Below the pieces are notes generated by a model. That model saw only the letters and a list, made by a program, of their open reading frames with translations. It was not told the origin of the DNA and ran no database searches. DNA of 64,000 nt from Paenibacillus solanacearum. Lineage in GTDB: Bacteria > Bacillota > Bacilli > Paenibacillales > NBRC-103111. The stretch lies in NCBI RefSeq assembly GCF_910593845.1, contig NZ_CAJVAS010000027.1:23013-87012 (forward strand), read 5' to 3'. Below, one piece after another: positions 42,430-51,350 of this stretch; position 1 is the first letter of the stretch, and every line of letters starts with the position of its first letter. The translations under genes and the position numbers were made by a program.

Positions 42430-43509
42430 ATGACGAACAACGGTTTTGCCGTCCAAGACCCGAACGGCAGCAACAAAAAGGCGATCGCAGCCGTCATCGT
42501 CTTTCTCCTCGTCGCGATAGCCGGCCTCACCTACGTGAAATGGCTGCCTTATTATCACAAAGCGTTCGATGCGGCGGTAAAGCACTCCATCGGCGCGTCC
42601 ATCGTGTCCGGCAAAAATCCGGAAGCGCCCGGCCCATCGTGGAATGCGGCATGGGAGTATGCCAAGGCGTACTATAACTCTGTCTGGAAAGCCGCGGTGC
42701 TCGGCATTCTGCTCGGCTCGCTCGTGCAGGTGCTGCTCCCGGGGCAGTGGCTGCTGCGGGTGCTCGGCAAGACGACGTTCAAAAGCACGGCGCTCGGCGG
42801 TCTGGCTTCGCTTCCCGGCATGATGTGCACGTGCTGCGCAGCACCGCTTGCGGTCGGGCTGCGCAAGAAGAACGTTTCCGTCGGCGCCAGCCTCGCGTTC
42901 TGGCTCGGAAACCCGACGCTCAACCCGGCGACGCTGATCTTCATGACCTTCGTGCTGTCTTGGAAGTTTACACTGCTGCGGGTTTTGTTCGGGCTGATTC
43001 TTACCTTTGGCGTGAGCTACTTCGCCAACCGGTTTGCCGGCTCCGTGCAGCAGCTCCCGCCGGAAATCGACGCATACCGGAAGGAAATAAGCGCGGAACA
43101 GCAGAAGCCGCTGCTGCACCGCTGGCTGCGAAGCATATGGACGATGATTCTGCACATCGTTCCCGCCTATGTGATCGCCGTCCTCGTGCTCGGCGCAGCC
43201 CGTGCGTGGCTGTTCCCGGCGATGAGCGAGGAGATGGCCGGCAGCCTGATCGCTATCGTCGGCTTCGCGATCGCCGGAATGCTGTTCGTGATCCCGACGG
43301 CCGGCGAAATTCCGATCATCCAGACGATGATGTCATTCGGTCTGGGCGCAGGACCGGCCGCCGCCTTGCTGATCACGCTGCCGCCGGTCAGCCTCCCGTC
43401 CTTGATGATGATTTCCAAGTCGTTTCCGCCGAAAGTCATCGGGTTTGTCGCCTCGTCCGTCGTGGTGCTGGGTATCCTATGCGGAGTAATCGGCGCGTGG
43501 ATTTTGTAA
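42430..43509 (+). CDS. Permease of the DUF318 / ArsP-like family
   Basis: 359 residues, about ten membrane helices. The motif GMMCTCCAAPLAVGLRKKNVSVGASLAFWLGNPTLNPATL matches the PF03773 permease core, in which Cys residues in a helix-breaking loop are involved in export of methylarsenite or other metals by ArsP; here three cysteines CTCC replace the usual spacing. A second half contains PTAGEIPIIQTMMSFGLG and LPPVSLPSLMMI. It may export an organometal or act as an unknown permease. Starts after GGAGGGTG. Followed by a terminator. Confidence 0.85.
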   Translation: MTNNGFAVQDPNGSNKKAIAAVIVFLLVAIAGLTYVKWLPYYHKAFDAAVKHSIGASIVSGKNPEAPGPSWNAAWEYAKAYYNSVWKAAVLGILLGSLVQVLLPGQWLLRVLGKTTFKSTALGGLASLPGMMCTCCAAPLAVGLRKKNVSVGASLAFWLGNPTLNPATLIFMTFVLSWKFTLLRVLFGLILTFGVSYFANRFAGSVQQLPPEIDAYRKEISAEQQKPLLHRWLRSIWTMILHIVPAYVIAVLVLGAARAWLFPAMSEEMAGSLIAIVGFAIAGMLFVIPTAGEIPIIQTMMSFGLGAGPAAALLITLPPVSLPSLMMISKSFPPKVIGFVASSVVVLGILCGVIGAWIL

Positions 43510-43549
43510 TTCGATCATACACGTGGTTCAAACAATGAAGATCATTCTC

Positions 43550-43582
43550 ATAAGCCCTGCGTCAGAGCAGGGCTTATATTTG
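43550..43582 (+). terminator. Terminator-like hairpin
   Basis: Perfect 11-bp stem ATAAGCCCTGC (43550-43560) / GCAGGGCTTAT (43567-43577), then ATTTG. The T-tract is short. Confidence 0.7.
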
Positions 43583-43628
43583 TAAACCGGTACTGTGCAG
43601 CGGCTATGAAAATGAGCGCAAATATTTC

Positions 43629-43658
43629 TTGACAATATTCTGCATATGTTTTTATAAT
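43629..43658 (+). promoter_or_regulatory. Strong sigma-A promoter of the ABC transporter operon
   Basis: TTGACA (43629-43634), 18-bp spacer, TATAAT (43653-43658): both hexamers are consensus. The A/T-rich leader contains AGTATT...GGTATT but no riboswitch I can recognise. Confidence 0.85.
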
Positions 43659-43709
43659 GCCTAGTATTGAAGTCGGTATTATATTATATATTTGGGGGGC
43701 ACATACTTC

Positions 43710-44762
43710 ATGACTAGAACAACCCGTAGAAAAAGCTGGAGCGGGGTTGTAGGTTTGCTCATGGTGGTTATATTGCTGGCAATGACGGCCTGCGGGACCA
43801 AACAAGAGGCATCGAACGCAGGAGGAACCTCCGGCGCGCAGACAAAGAAGAACTTTGTCGTCGGTTATTTGAATGTAATGGACGATGCACAGGCGATGCT
43901 CGCCTATGAAGCAAAGCTATACGATAAGCACGGCTTGAACGTAACGATGCAAAAATTCAACAGCGGCACGGACCTGATCAAGGCGATGGTCGGCGGCCAA
44001 GTGGATGCAGGCGTGCTTGGGTTCACCAACGCGGTGTCGTGGGCAGCCAAGGGAGCTGGACTTAAGGTGGTCGGCGGCGCGCAGATGGGCTTCCACAGCA
44101 TTCTCGTCAAAGACGGCAGCTCCATTAAGAAAGTGGAAGATCTGAAAGGCAAGAAGCTCGCTTCCCAAGGTCAAGGCAGCACGGCGGACATCGTCCTTAC
44201 CGGCGTAACGCTCAAGAATGCGAACCTGACCAAGCAGGACGTGCAGATGGTATATGTTGAGCCTGCACAAGCGATTCAGTCTTTGGCCGCCGGCGCGGTC
44301 GACGCGGCGTTCGTATTCGAGCCATACGATAGTATCGCTACCAAGACGATGGGAGCCAAGCAAATTTATGAGATCGGCAAAGTGTGGCCTTTCCCTTGCA
44401 TGGTCACGATTACGACGGACAAAAACTTGAAAGAAAATCGCGCGGCTGTCGATCAATTGCTAGACGCGCAAAAAGAAGCGATCGAAATGCTGCAGAAGGA
44501 TTCCAAGAAGTCCGCCGAGCTGCTTGTAAGCAAATTCGCGGACAAAGAGACGATGACTTCGCATCATGGCGGCGAAATCAAATCGGTCGACGTGATTAAG
44601 CAAGCGATCGAAACGCAAGTGTTCGATTGGAAAATTACTCCGGATCAAGTAAAACGTATGCAGGAAATTGCCGACATCATGAAGAGTCAGGGCATACTGG
44701 AAAAGAGTGTGAAAGTGGAAGATATTCTTGATCTGAGCTGGGAGCAAAAGCAAAAGAAATAG
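43710..44762 (+). CDS. ABC transporter substrate-binding lipoprotein (NitT/TauT type)
   Basis: 350 residues from ATG 43710 (GGGGGG upstream). Lipoprotein signal MTACG (Cys about 27). Periplasmic-binding fold of the SsuA/TauA/ThiY class: VVGYLNVMDDAQAMLAYEAKLYDKHGLNVTM, GGQVDAGVLGFTNAVSWAAKG, GKKLASQGQGSTADIVL. Ligands of this class are sulfonates, taurine, nitrate or thiamin precursors; the sequence does not decide which. First gene of a three-gene operon with permease and ATPase. Confidence 0.88.
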   Translation: MTRTTRRKSWSGVVGLLMVVILLAMTACGTKQEASNAGGTSGAQTKKNFVVGYLNVMDDAQAMLAYEAKLYDKHGLNVTMQKFNSGTDLIKAMVGGQVDAGVLGFTNAVSWAAKGAGLKVVGGAQMGFHSILVKDGSSIKKVEDLKGKKLASQGQGSTADIVLTGVTLKNANLTKQDVQMVYVEPAQAIQSLAAGAVDAAFVFEPYDSIATKTMGAKQIYEIGKVWPFPCMVTITTDKNLKENRAAVDQLLDAQKEAIEMLQKDSKKSAELLVSKFADKETMTSHHGGEIKSVDVIKQAIETQVFDWKITPDQVKRMQEIADIMKSQGILEKSVKVEDILDLSWEQKQKK

Positions 44763-44813
44763 GCAACCGGCAGGTTTAATGAAGATATTATATTCAAGTT
44801 AGGAGAATTTTCG

Positions 44814-45644
44814 GTGAGTCAATCGTCCGCTTCCGCATCGCAAGCGAAACCGAAACTAAAATCGAAATCAGGCTCCTCTTGGCGGAAAGTGCTTCCCTAC
44901 GTGCTTGCGGTGGGAAGCCTTCTTGCTATTTGGCAGATCGTTGCGTTTTTCCTGCCTTCGTATTTGCTTCCCGATGTGCCTGATGTGTTCAAACGCTTGC
45001 TGCGCAGTACGTCCACACCCGAATTTACGGACGGCGTTAAGAGCAGTTTATTCCGGCTGTTGTGGGGATACCCGCTTGCTTGTCTTTTTGGGGCGCTGCT
45101 TGGTTTAATCGGTGGCGTTTCCCGCGCATTCGCGGTTTATTTGCGCAGTTTGATCTCTATCCTGCAATCCATTCCGCCGATCACGTGGGTGCCGTTTTTC
45201 GCTATTTTGCTCGGGTTCGGCAATGCGACCATTATCACGGTTATCGTGATCGCCAGCTTTTTCCCGATGGCCTTGTCTGTGCTTAATGCGACGGAGGGTG
45301 TGAACAAGACGCATCTCGAGCTGGCGCGCGTGCTTGGCGCGAGCAAAGGGCAGCTGCTCACGAAGGTGTTCGCGCCGGAATCGCTGCCGGCCTTCGTAAC
45401 GGGGGCGCAGGTTGCCTTCGGCAACGCATGGCGTTCGCTGATTTCCGCAGAGATGGTGGGCGGCGCGTCGATTGGTCTTGGCTATTATTCGCGCTGGCGC
45501 GGCGAAGTGGCGGACATGGAAGGCGTGTTGATGAGCATTCTGGTCATTGGCACGATCGCTGCTGTGCTGGATCTTGTGCTGCTGGAGTGGCTGAAGCGAA
45601 GATTGCTCCGTTACCGCTACGTGAAGACCGGGGGGAATGAATAG
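44814..45644 (+). CDS. ABC transporter permease (NitT/TauT type)
   Basis: 276 residues from GTG 44814 behind TTAGGAG. About six membrane helices and the EAA loop ELARVLGASKGQLLTKVFAPESLPAFVTGAQVAFGNAWRSLISAEMVGG, typical of SsuC/TauC. The N-terminal 30 residues are Ser/Lys-rich and cytoplasmic. Overlap-free, 2 bp from the ATPase gene. Confidence 0.9.
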   Translation: MSQSSASASQAKPKLKSKSGSSWRKVLPYVLAVGSLLAIWQIVAFFLPSYLLPDVPDVFKRLLRSTSTPEFTDGVKSSLFRLLWGYPLACLFGALLGLIGGVSRAFAVYLRSLISILQSIPPITWVPFFAILLGFGNATIITVIVIASFFPMALSVLNATEGVNKTHLELARVLGASKGQLLTKVFAPESLPAFVTGAQVAFGNAWRSLISAEMVGGASIGLGYYSRWRGEVADMEGVLMSILVIGTIAAVLDLVLLEWLKRRLLRYRYVKTGGNE

Positions 45645-45646
45645 CG

Positions 45647-46387
45647 ATGCAGACGATTCATATCGACAACGTCTCCAAGCGATTCGGTTCCTTGGAAGTG
45701 TTGAAGCAGACCGATTTTCGGATTGAGCAGGGAGAGTTTGCGGCTATCGTCGGTCCGTCTGGCTGCGGAAAAAGCACCGTGCTGCGCATGATCGCCGGTT
45801 TGGAAACGCCATCGGAGGGCGAGGTTACCGCGAGCGGTAAACCGATCCAGGAACCGGATCCTAGCCGCGTGCTCATTTTTCAGGAGCATGCCCTGTACCC
45901 TTGGAGAACGGTGGAGCAGAACGTCAGCTTTGGCCTGGAGCTCGCCGGAATGTCCAAGAGAGAACGTAAACAGAAGACGGACATGATGCTGGAGAAAGTC
46001 GGTCTCGGGGGCTTCCAGTCGTACTATCCGCATCAGCTGTCCGGAGGAATGAGGCAGCGCGCATCCATTGCCCGCGCGCTTGTCATGGATCCCGAAGTGC
46101 TGCTGCTGGACGAGCCGTTCGGCGCACTGGATGCGATCACCAAGATTACGATGCAAAACGAGCTGCTCCGCTTATGGGAAGGTACGGGAAAAACGGTGCT
46201 GCTCATCACGCATGATATCGACGAAGCGATTTATTTGGCGGATACGATCTATGTGATGAGCCCGAGGCCGGGCCAAATCGTAGAGACGATCCGCACCGCG
46301 ATTCCGCGTCCGCGCAATCGCAACGGCGCTGAATTTGCCGAGATGCGGGAACGGATCATGCAGCATCTGGATTTGACGAAGCATTAG
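45647..46387 (+). CDS. ABC transporter ATP-binding protein (NitT/TauT type)
   Basis: 246 residues. Walker A GPSGCGKST, Q-loop QEHALYPWRTV, signature LSGGMRQR, Walker B VLLLDEPF and H-loop LITHDIDEA are intact, with the TauB/SsuB-type C-terminal sequence. No sulfonatase or thiamin gene accompanies the operon, so the substrate stays open. Confidence 0.92.
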   Translation: MQTIHIDNVSKRFGSLEVLKQTDFRIEQGEFAAIVGPSGCGKSTVLRMIAGLETPSEGEVTASGKPIQEPDPSRVLIFQEHALYPWRTVEQNVSFGLELAGMSKRERKQKTDMMLEKVGLGGFQSYYPHQLSGGMRQRASIARALVMDPEVLLLDEPFGALDAITKITMQNELLRLWEGTGKTVLLITHDIDEAIYLADTIYVMSPRPGQIVETIRTAIPRPRNRNGAEFAEMRERIMQHLDLTKH

Positions 46388-46410
46388 AAGAACGGTTCTG
46401 ACATGATGGA

Positions 46411-46440
46411 AGCAGGCGCGCGCGCCTGCTTTTTCTTTTA
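46411..46440 (+). terminator. Intrinsic terminator of the ABC operon
   Basis: AGCAGGCGCG / CGCGCCTGCT (46411-46430) is a perfect palindrome followed by TTTTTCTTTT. Confidence 0.9.
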
Positions 46441-46520
46441 TCCGCGCATCGGTTATGATGGTAATAGCAAAAACGACCGACGAAGAAGGTCAACTTGGAA
46501 GGAAGGATGGAACGGGAACG

Positions 46521-47855
46521 ATGAAGCAGAAGGTTTTGCTGGGGGGCGCGCTGGTGCTCGGCATTTGCGCAGGTATCTTCATTTACGAGCAGCGGACGCC
46601 AGCCGGAGAGCAGGGGGCCGGGAACGTCGTCGCGGAGAAGAAAGCGCCGGTTCGCCGGGAAATGGCCGAATTCCGCATGACCGACTTTGACCGCGGCTGG
46701 ATTCGGTACGCGGACGGCGGAACGATGGTTACGGAGGACGGAGGGGTTACATGGCGGGAAGGAGCGGCAGCCGAATCGGAGGAAGCGCCGGCCGAGCCTG
46801 CGGCCTGGAGCGGAGCGGCGCCGCAGGACAAGAAGCCGGATAGCGTTATGTTTCAATCCAAGGAATATGCGGTGAAGCAATCCCAGTTCATGACCGATCG
46901 GCTCGGCTGGGTGCTGCTGCCCCATAGCGCCGAGCTGCAGCATTCCGTGCTTGTGACGACCGATGGCGGTAATACCTGGTACAACGAAGTCACACCGAGT
47001 ATCCGTGCCTCTATTCAGGAGGAGAAGCAGCGGCAGCAGCAGATGAAAGACGAAGCTGCGCGCTATGCGTCTGAAGGCAGCGCGAAGCTGGCGATCGACT
47101 CGCCATGGACGCTGCTGCCCGATACGGTGTCGCCGGGAGATGTCGTGCTTGTGCGGCATAGCGAGCCGGGCGAAGTATCGTGGCAGGGGAAGACCTACCC
47201 CCTTGAGCCGTCGGGCGCCGGTTATTTCACGTATATCCCGGTGTCGATGCAGGTCAAGCCCGGCACGTATCCGATCGGCGATCAGACGTTGACGGTGAAG
47301 GCCAAAAAGTTCGAGACGCAATATTTGCAGGTAACCAAGCAAATGGAAGCGATGAAGCAGGACACGCAGCGCATACAGGCGGATCAGAAGAAAATTGACG
47401 CCGCACGGAGCAAATCGGCTCCCGAGTTTTTATTTTCAGAGGCATTTGTCCAGCCGATCGAAGGCATTCTGACGACGCCGTACGGCTATACCCGCTACGT
47501 GAACGGCAAGCTGGACAGCACCCATACTGCGATCGATCTTGCGGCCAAGCAGGGGACGCCGATCAAGGCGACGAACGACGGCGTGGTCGCGCTGGCAGAC
47601 AGCTTGTACTTGACCGGCAATTCGATCTATATCGATCATGGCATGGGCTTGTTTTCGCAATATGCGCATTTGTCGGAGCTGCATGTCAAGACGGGGGATC
47701 AGGTGAAGAAGGGGGACATTATCGGGCTTGTCGGTACGACCGGATTCTCGACGGGACCGCATCTGCATTTCACCTTCTGGGCGCATAACACGCCCGTGAA
47801 CCCGAACTTGTTCTTCAATACGACGCCGTTTCATTGGCTGCGCAAAGAGGCATAA
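46521..47855 (+). CDS. M23 family metallopeptidase, membrane-anchored
   Basis: 444 residues from ATG 46521. One N-terminal membrane helix or signal (about 4-24), an extracellular region with BNR-like beta stretches (DRGWIRYADGGTMVTEDGGVTWREG; VLVTTDGGNTWYNEV), a short coiled coil (about 290-320) and a C-terminal LytM/M23 domain. Zn ligands are visible: H and D in HTAIDLA, and HLHF in GPHLHFTFW. M23 enzymes are peptidoglycan endopeptidases. The BNR-like part is an unusual addition. Monocistronic or leader of the pirin gene 25 bp downstream. Confidence 0.86.
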   Translation: MKQKVLLGGALVLGICAGIFIYEQRTPAGEQGAGNVVAEKKAPVRREMAEFRMTDFDRGWIRYADGGTMVTEDGGVTWREGAAAESEEAPAEPAAWSGAAPQDKKPDSVMFQSKEYAVKQSQFMTDRLGWVLLPHSAELQHSVLVTTDGGNTWYNEVTPSIRASIQEEKQRQQQMKDEAARYASEGSAKLAIDSPWTLLPDTVSPGDVVLVRHSEPGEVSWQGKTYPLEPSGAGYFTYIPVSMQVKPGTYPIGDQTLTVKAKKFETQYLQVTKQMEAMKQDTQRIQADQKKIDAARSKSAPEFLFSEAFVQPIEGILTTPYGYTRYVNGKLDSTHTAIDLAAKQGTPIKATNDGVVALADSLYLTGNSIYIDHGMGLFSQYAHLSELHVKTGDQVKKGDIIGLVGTTGFSTGPHLHFTFWAHNTPVNPNLFFNTTPFHWLRKEA

Positions 47856-47880
47856 CACAGCAGACGGGAGGAGATTCGAG

Positions 47881-48582
47881 ATGATTCAGGTTTATCCGGC
47901 AAGCTCGCGTGTATCGATCGATCTCGGATGGTTGAAGGGGGCACGTAGCTTCTCGTTCGGGGAGCCGTTCGATCCCGAGAACACAAGCTTTGGCGTCATG
48001 CGGGTGTGCAACGATGATGAAGTGGCTCCCGGGCGCGGCTTCGGCCCGCATCCGCACAGCGACATGGAGATCGTGTCCGTCGTGCTCGGCGGACAGATTA
48101 AGCACGAGGATAATTTGGGCAACACAGAGGTCACGTCGTACGGCCAAGTGCAGCGGATGTCGGCGGGTACCGGCGTCATTCATGCCGAGTACAACGCTTC
48201 CGATACGGAAGCGCTTCGCCTGCTGCAGCTATGGTTCATGCCCCGCGAACGCGGACTGCCGCCATCGTACGAAACGGCCGATTACGATCCGGCGCAGCTG
48301 ATTAATGCGCTGCTGCCTGTCGTTACGCCGAATGGGGAGGGCCGTACGGCGATCATTCATCAGGACATGACCCTCTACTTGAGCAGGACGGAGCAGGGGA
48401 AGTCCATCTCGTTCCGGCAGGAAGCGGGCAGGCGCATCTTCCTGTTCGTCATCGAAGGGCAGGTCGTATTAAACGAAGCCGAAACGCTGGCAGCAAGAGA
48501 TACGGCGCGCATTGCCGATACGCCGGAGCTGGCGATTCGGGCGTCCGAAGACTCGTTTTTCATGCTGATCGACTTGCCGTAA
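47881..48582 (+). CDS. Pirin family protein
   Basis: 233 residues, bicupin. The pirin N-terminal motif GFGPHPHSDMEIVSVVLGGQIKHEDNLGN supplies the metal ligands (two His of HPH, later His and Glu in GVIHAEYNA). YhhW-like pirins act as quercetin 2,3-dioxygenases or redox sensors. ATG 47881 has GGGAGGAG. A small conserved gene follows 13 bp on. Confidence 0.92.
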   Translation: MIQVYPASSRVSIDLGWLKGARSFSFGEPFDPENTSFGVMRVCNDDEVAPGRGFGPHPHSDMEIVSVVLGGQIKHEDNLGNTEVTSYGQVQRMSAGTGVIHAEYNASDTEALRLLQLWFMPRERGLPPSYETADYDPAQLINALLPVVTPNGEGRTAIIHQDMTLYLSRTEQGKSISFRQEAGRRIFLFVIEGQVVLNEAETLAARDTARIADTPELAIRASEDSFFMLIDLP

Positions 48583-48595
48583 AGGAGGCGCCGAA

Positions 48596-48925
48596 ATGAA
48601 GGAAACGCTGCTTATCAAGCATGCGGTCGGAGGCAGAACGTTCATCGATACGGGGAAGCAGCCCGTGGAGTACCGCGTAGAGAGCGACGGTACATCATTT
48701 CAGTTTACGGTGAAGGCACCGCCGGACCGTACGATGGAAGAGCTGCTGGAATGGAAACAGGAGCTGAACGTATTCCTGTTCCGGGAATTTGACGACCGGC
48801 CGACGGCCAAAATATGGTTTTATGTCAAAGACGATTCCGTCCACTACGATCCGGAACGAGAACTGTTGATCATCGAAGCGCAGTCCAGCATCGAATACGT
48901 GCCCGACTTGTTCGGAGGCATGTAG
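48596..48925 (+). CDS. Small conserved protein of unknown function
   Basis: 109 residues, soluble, no family recognised. A mixed alpha/beta pattern is seen: beta stretches (EYRVESDGTSFQFTVKAP, AKIWFYVKDDSVHYD, ELLIIEAQSSIEYVPDLF) around one helix (MEELLEWKQELNVFLFREFD). A strong AAAGGAGG site precedes ATG 48596. Sits 13 bp after pirin, likely in one transcript. Confidence 0.7.
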   Translation: MKETLLIKHAVGGRTFIDTGKQPVEYRVESDGTSFQFTVKAPPDRTMEELLEWKQELNVFLFREFDDRPTAKIWFYVKDDSVHYDPERELLIIEAQSSIEYVPDLFGGM

Positions 48926-49018
48926 CTTTTCCGCCAGCATGTGTGCTCCGACCCTCGATGGTCGGTACAATCGAACAAGCGCTGGACGCCGTGTATTGGC
49001 GCTGGCGCCTATTCAAAA

Positions 49019-49068
49019 GAACAACGTCCCGCGGCACTCCTTCGAGTGAGCGGGACGTTGTTCTTTGC
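49019..49068. terminator. Bidirectional terminator between convergent genes
   Basis: GAACAACGTCCCGC (49019-49032) and GCGGGACGTTGTTC (49050-49063) pair perfectly over 14 bp, with an inner CACTC / GAGTG. T-rich on the + side and A-rich on the other. Confidence 0.88.
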
Positions 49069-49096
49069 TGCGATGCGTTGTATTCAGATCTTTGCG

Positions 49097-50395
49097 TTAG
49101 GCCGACGGGTGAACCGGCGCTGCTTTGCCGCTTGCAGAGGAGCCGGCTTTCAGATGCTCGGGATATCCGTAGCTTCCGTGCTCGCTCAAGTCCAAACCAA
49201 TCGTTTCTTCTTCTTCCGTAACGCGTAAGCCAATGACCGCTTTGATGATAGATAATATGACATATGAGACAACGAAGGCGAATGCGCCGCAGACGACGAC
49301 ACCCATCGCTTGAACACCCAATTGCTCCAATCCTCCGCCGTACAGAAGACCCGGTTTGCCGACGCCCACTTTCTCGACCAGCTCCGGCGTGGCGAACAGA
49401 CCGTTGGACAATGTCCCCCACACGCCTGCCGTGCCGTGAGCGGATAACGCATAGATCGGATCGTCGATGCGAAGCTTCTCGAAGAAGCGCATGCTGGCGA
49501 ATACGACAACTCCGGCGACCAGACCGATGACGATAGCCGCCCAGGAATCAACGAAGGCGCAGGAAGCTGTGATGGCGACCAGACCGGCGAGCGCGCCGTT
49601 CAGCATGACCGAAATATCCGCTTTACCGTTGACGGCCCAAGCGATCAGCAGTGCTGCGACCGCGCCGGCTGCAGCGCCGAGCTGCGTGTTGATGGCAACG
49701 AAACCGAAGAAGCTGCCGTCGCCGACTGTAATCGTGCTGCTTGCGTTGAAACCGAACCAGCCTACCCACAGCAGCATAACGCCGAGCGTCGTGAAGACTT
49801 GGTTATGTCCCGGAATTTCGTTAGGCGTACCGTTCTTGTTGTATTTGCCAAGACGCGGCTTGAGCAATATCGTTGCCGCAAGGGCCGCCATCGCACCTGT
49901 CAAATGCACGACTGTCGAGCCCGCAAAGTCTTGTTTGCCGTGCTCCGCCAGCCAGCCGCCGCCCCATACCCAGTGCGCGATGATCGGATACACGATAATC
50001 GAGAAGAAGATCGCGAAGATCAAGTACGCGGACAGCTTCGCTCTTTCGGCGAAGCCGCCGAACGCGACCGCCATCGAGATGGCCGCGAAAGCGAGCTGGA
50101 AGATGAACATGACTGTCGGAGCGACCGGACTACCTTCAGGAACGTTCTTCATGTCAAATCCGAAGTAATCGCCCCAACCGATCAGTGAATTGCCTTGTGA
50201 ACCGAAAATCAATGCGTAGCCGACAGCCCAGAACACAAGAGAAACAATGCCGAGCGTAAAAATGGTTTTACCGGCGATATGTCCCGCATTTTTCATACGG
50301 GTAGAACCGGCCTCCAGTAAGACGAACCCGCTTTGCATGAAAATGACCAAGATAGCTCCCAGCATTACCCAAATCGCATTCAATCCTAATTCCAT
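49097..50395 (-). CDS. amtB: Ammonium transporter
   Basis: 432 residues from ATG 50395 (GAGGT upstream). The Amt fold is complete with 11 membrane helices: FMQSGFVLLEAGSTRMKN, DFAGSTVVHLTGAMAALAA with pore His, and SAHGTAGVWGTLSNGLFA with the second pore His. It conducts NH4+/NH3 at low external ammonium. No PII (glnK) gene is adjacent, unlike the usual amtB-glnK pairing. The upstream region contains a TnrA-like site, consistent with nitrogen control. Convergent with the pirin operon. Confidence 0.95.
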   Translation of the reverse strand: MELGLNAIWVMLGAILVIFMQSGFVLLEAGSTRMKNAGHIAGKTIFTLGIVSLVFWAVGYALIFGSQGNSLIGWGDYFGFDMKNVPEGSPVAPTVMFIFQLAFAAISMAVAFGGFAERAKLSAYLIFAIFFSIIVYPIIAHWVWGGGWLAEHGKQDFAGSTVVHLTGAMAALAATILLKPRLGKYNKNGTPNEIPGHNQVFTTLGVMLLWVGWFGFNASSTITVGDGSFFGFVAINTQLGAAAGAVAALLIAWAVNGKADISVMLNGALAGLVAITASCAFVDSWAAIVIGLVAGVVVFASMRFFEKLRIDDPIYALSAHGTAGVWGTLSNGLFATPELVEKVGVGKPGLLYGGGLEQLGVQAMGVVVCGAFAFVVSYVILSIIKAVIGLRVTEEEETIGLDLSEHGSYGYPEHLKAGSSASGKAAPVHPSA

Positions 50396-50528
50396 GTCGC
50401 TCAACCTCACTTTTGATAGTAGATATAATTACACTTAGTGCTGATTACCTACGTCTTTCCCCCTGACTCTCACATTTTTCTTTGATGTTATTTCTCATGT
50501 ACACATTTTATGACACAAACCATGGTTA

Positions 50529-50545
50529 CGTCAATATATCTAACA
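50529..50545 (-). promoter_or_regulatory. TnrA/GlnR-like site upstream of amtB
   Basis: On the minus strand TGTTA-GATATAT-TGACG matches TGTNA-N7-TNACA with one mismatch, 134 bp upstream of the amtB start. A second, weaker palindrome TGT...ACA occurs at 50498-50515. The remaining 50396-50789 interval is AT-rich with a tandem repeat (separate entry) and no gene. Confidence 0.4.
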
Positions 50546-50622
50546 CATTTTTCTTAACATTGGGTTTAAATTCTTTTTGTAATGTTCGTTTTCCGAGTGC
50601 CGCACTGCATTAATCGAGAAAA

Positions 50623-50644
50623 ACATGACATTAACATGACATTA
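50623..50644 (+). repeat. 11-bp tandem repeat upstream of the ParM cassette
   Basis: ACATGACATTA occurs twice head to tail (50623-50633, 50634-50644). The length equals one helical turn, like centromere iterons of ParMRC systems, but only two copies are visible. Confidence 0.4.
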
Positions 50645-50789
50645 ATTCGGGGCGGAATGGGGCTCCATGACTATCTTAAATTGTTTAAAGGATCGAACAT
50701 AGTTTGATAACATGTATTCACTACAATAAAGGCAGTGCCGAGATTGCTGAATTCCATCTATATATTCCGAATGGAGGTACACGCAGGCT

Positions 50790-51257
50790 GTGACGACGTT
50801 GACGCAAACCGGTTCGTTTTCACTTCATGACTTTTTCAAAATTCCCGATCTCGATATTTACGAGCAAATGGTCTGCATCGTACTTAGCACGGTGACGGGC
50901 GAGAAGTCCGGGATCGTATCGGTTGCCGATATTGCGGCTTACGGCCGGATGTCCGGCCGGCAGGCGATCGGCGCGCTGCAAGGGCTCGTGGAGAAAAAGG
51001 TTTTAACGTCCAAGGCATTCCGCGAAATCGTCGGAGATTTCGGCGACGACCGCTTGTCCTGGACGGCGAAAGGGCTGCTCGTTTATTTGAAGCGGCATCC
51101 CCGCGTAACGATGGAGGAGCTCGCTGAGCTATCGGGTCAATCGGGCGATGAAGAGCAGGCGCTGCTGGATGCGCTTCGGGCGCTCAAGCAGTTCGGCTAC
51201 CTGGATGAATGGACCGGCGGCGGAGGCTCGCTGCCGGTTGAGGAGATTGATGAGTAA
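50790..51257 (+). CDS. Winged-helix-like protein, first gene of the ParM cassette
   Basis: 155 residues from GTG 50790. No named family recognised with certainty. The region about 18-85 (LDIYEQMVCIVLSTVTGEKSGIVSVADIAAYGRMSGRQAIGALQGLVEKKVL) and again about 105-145 (MEELAELSGQSGDEEQALLDALRALKQFGYLDE) look like two winged-helix domains, as in replication or gene-regulatory proteins of plasmids. It lies 93 bp upstream of the ParM-like gene in the same direction. Could be a regulator or DNA-binding partner of the cassette. Confidence 0.6.
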   Translation: MTTLTQTGSFSLHDFFKIPDLDIYEQMVCIVLSTVTGEKSGIVSVADIAAYGRMSGRQAIGALQGLVEKKVLTSKAFREIVGDFGDDRLSWTAKGLLVYLKRHPRVTMEELAELSGQSGDEEQALLDALRALKQFGYLDEWTGGGGSLPVEEIDE

Positions 51258-51350
51258 TGATATCTACCGTAAATATGACGTGGATTGTAGTTTTATTTTT
51301 TTGCCGATTCGGTGTTACCGGACATAACTTGGTATGAGGAGGAATGACGA

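Noticed and set aside
50498..50515. Second TnrA site TGTACACATTTTATGACA
   Set aside because: Half-site spacing and internal bases do not fit TGTNA-N7-TNACA; only a generic inverted repeat.
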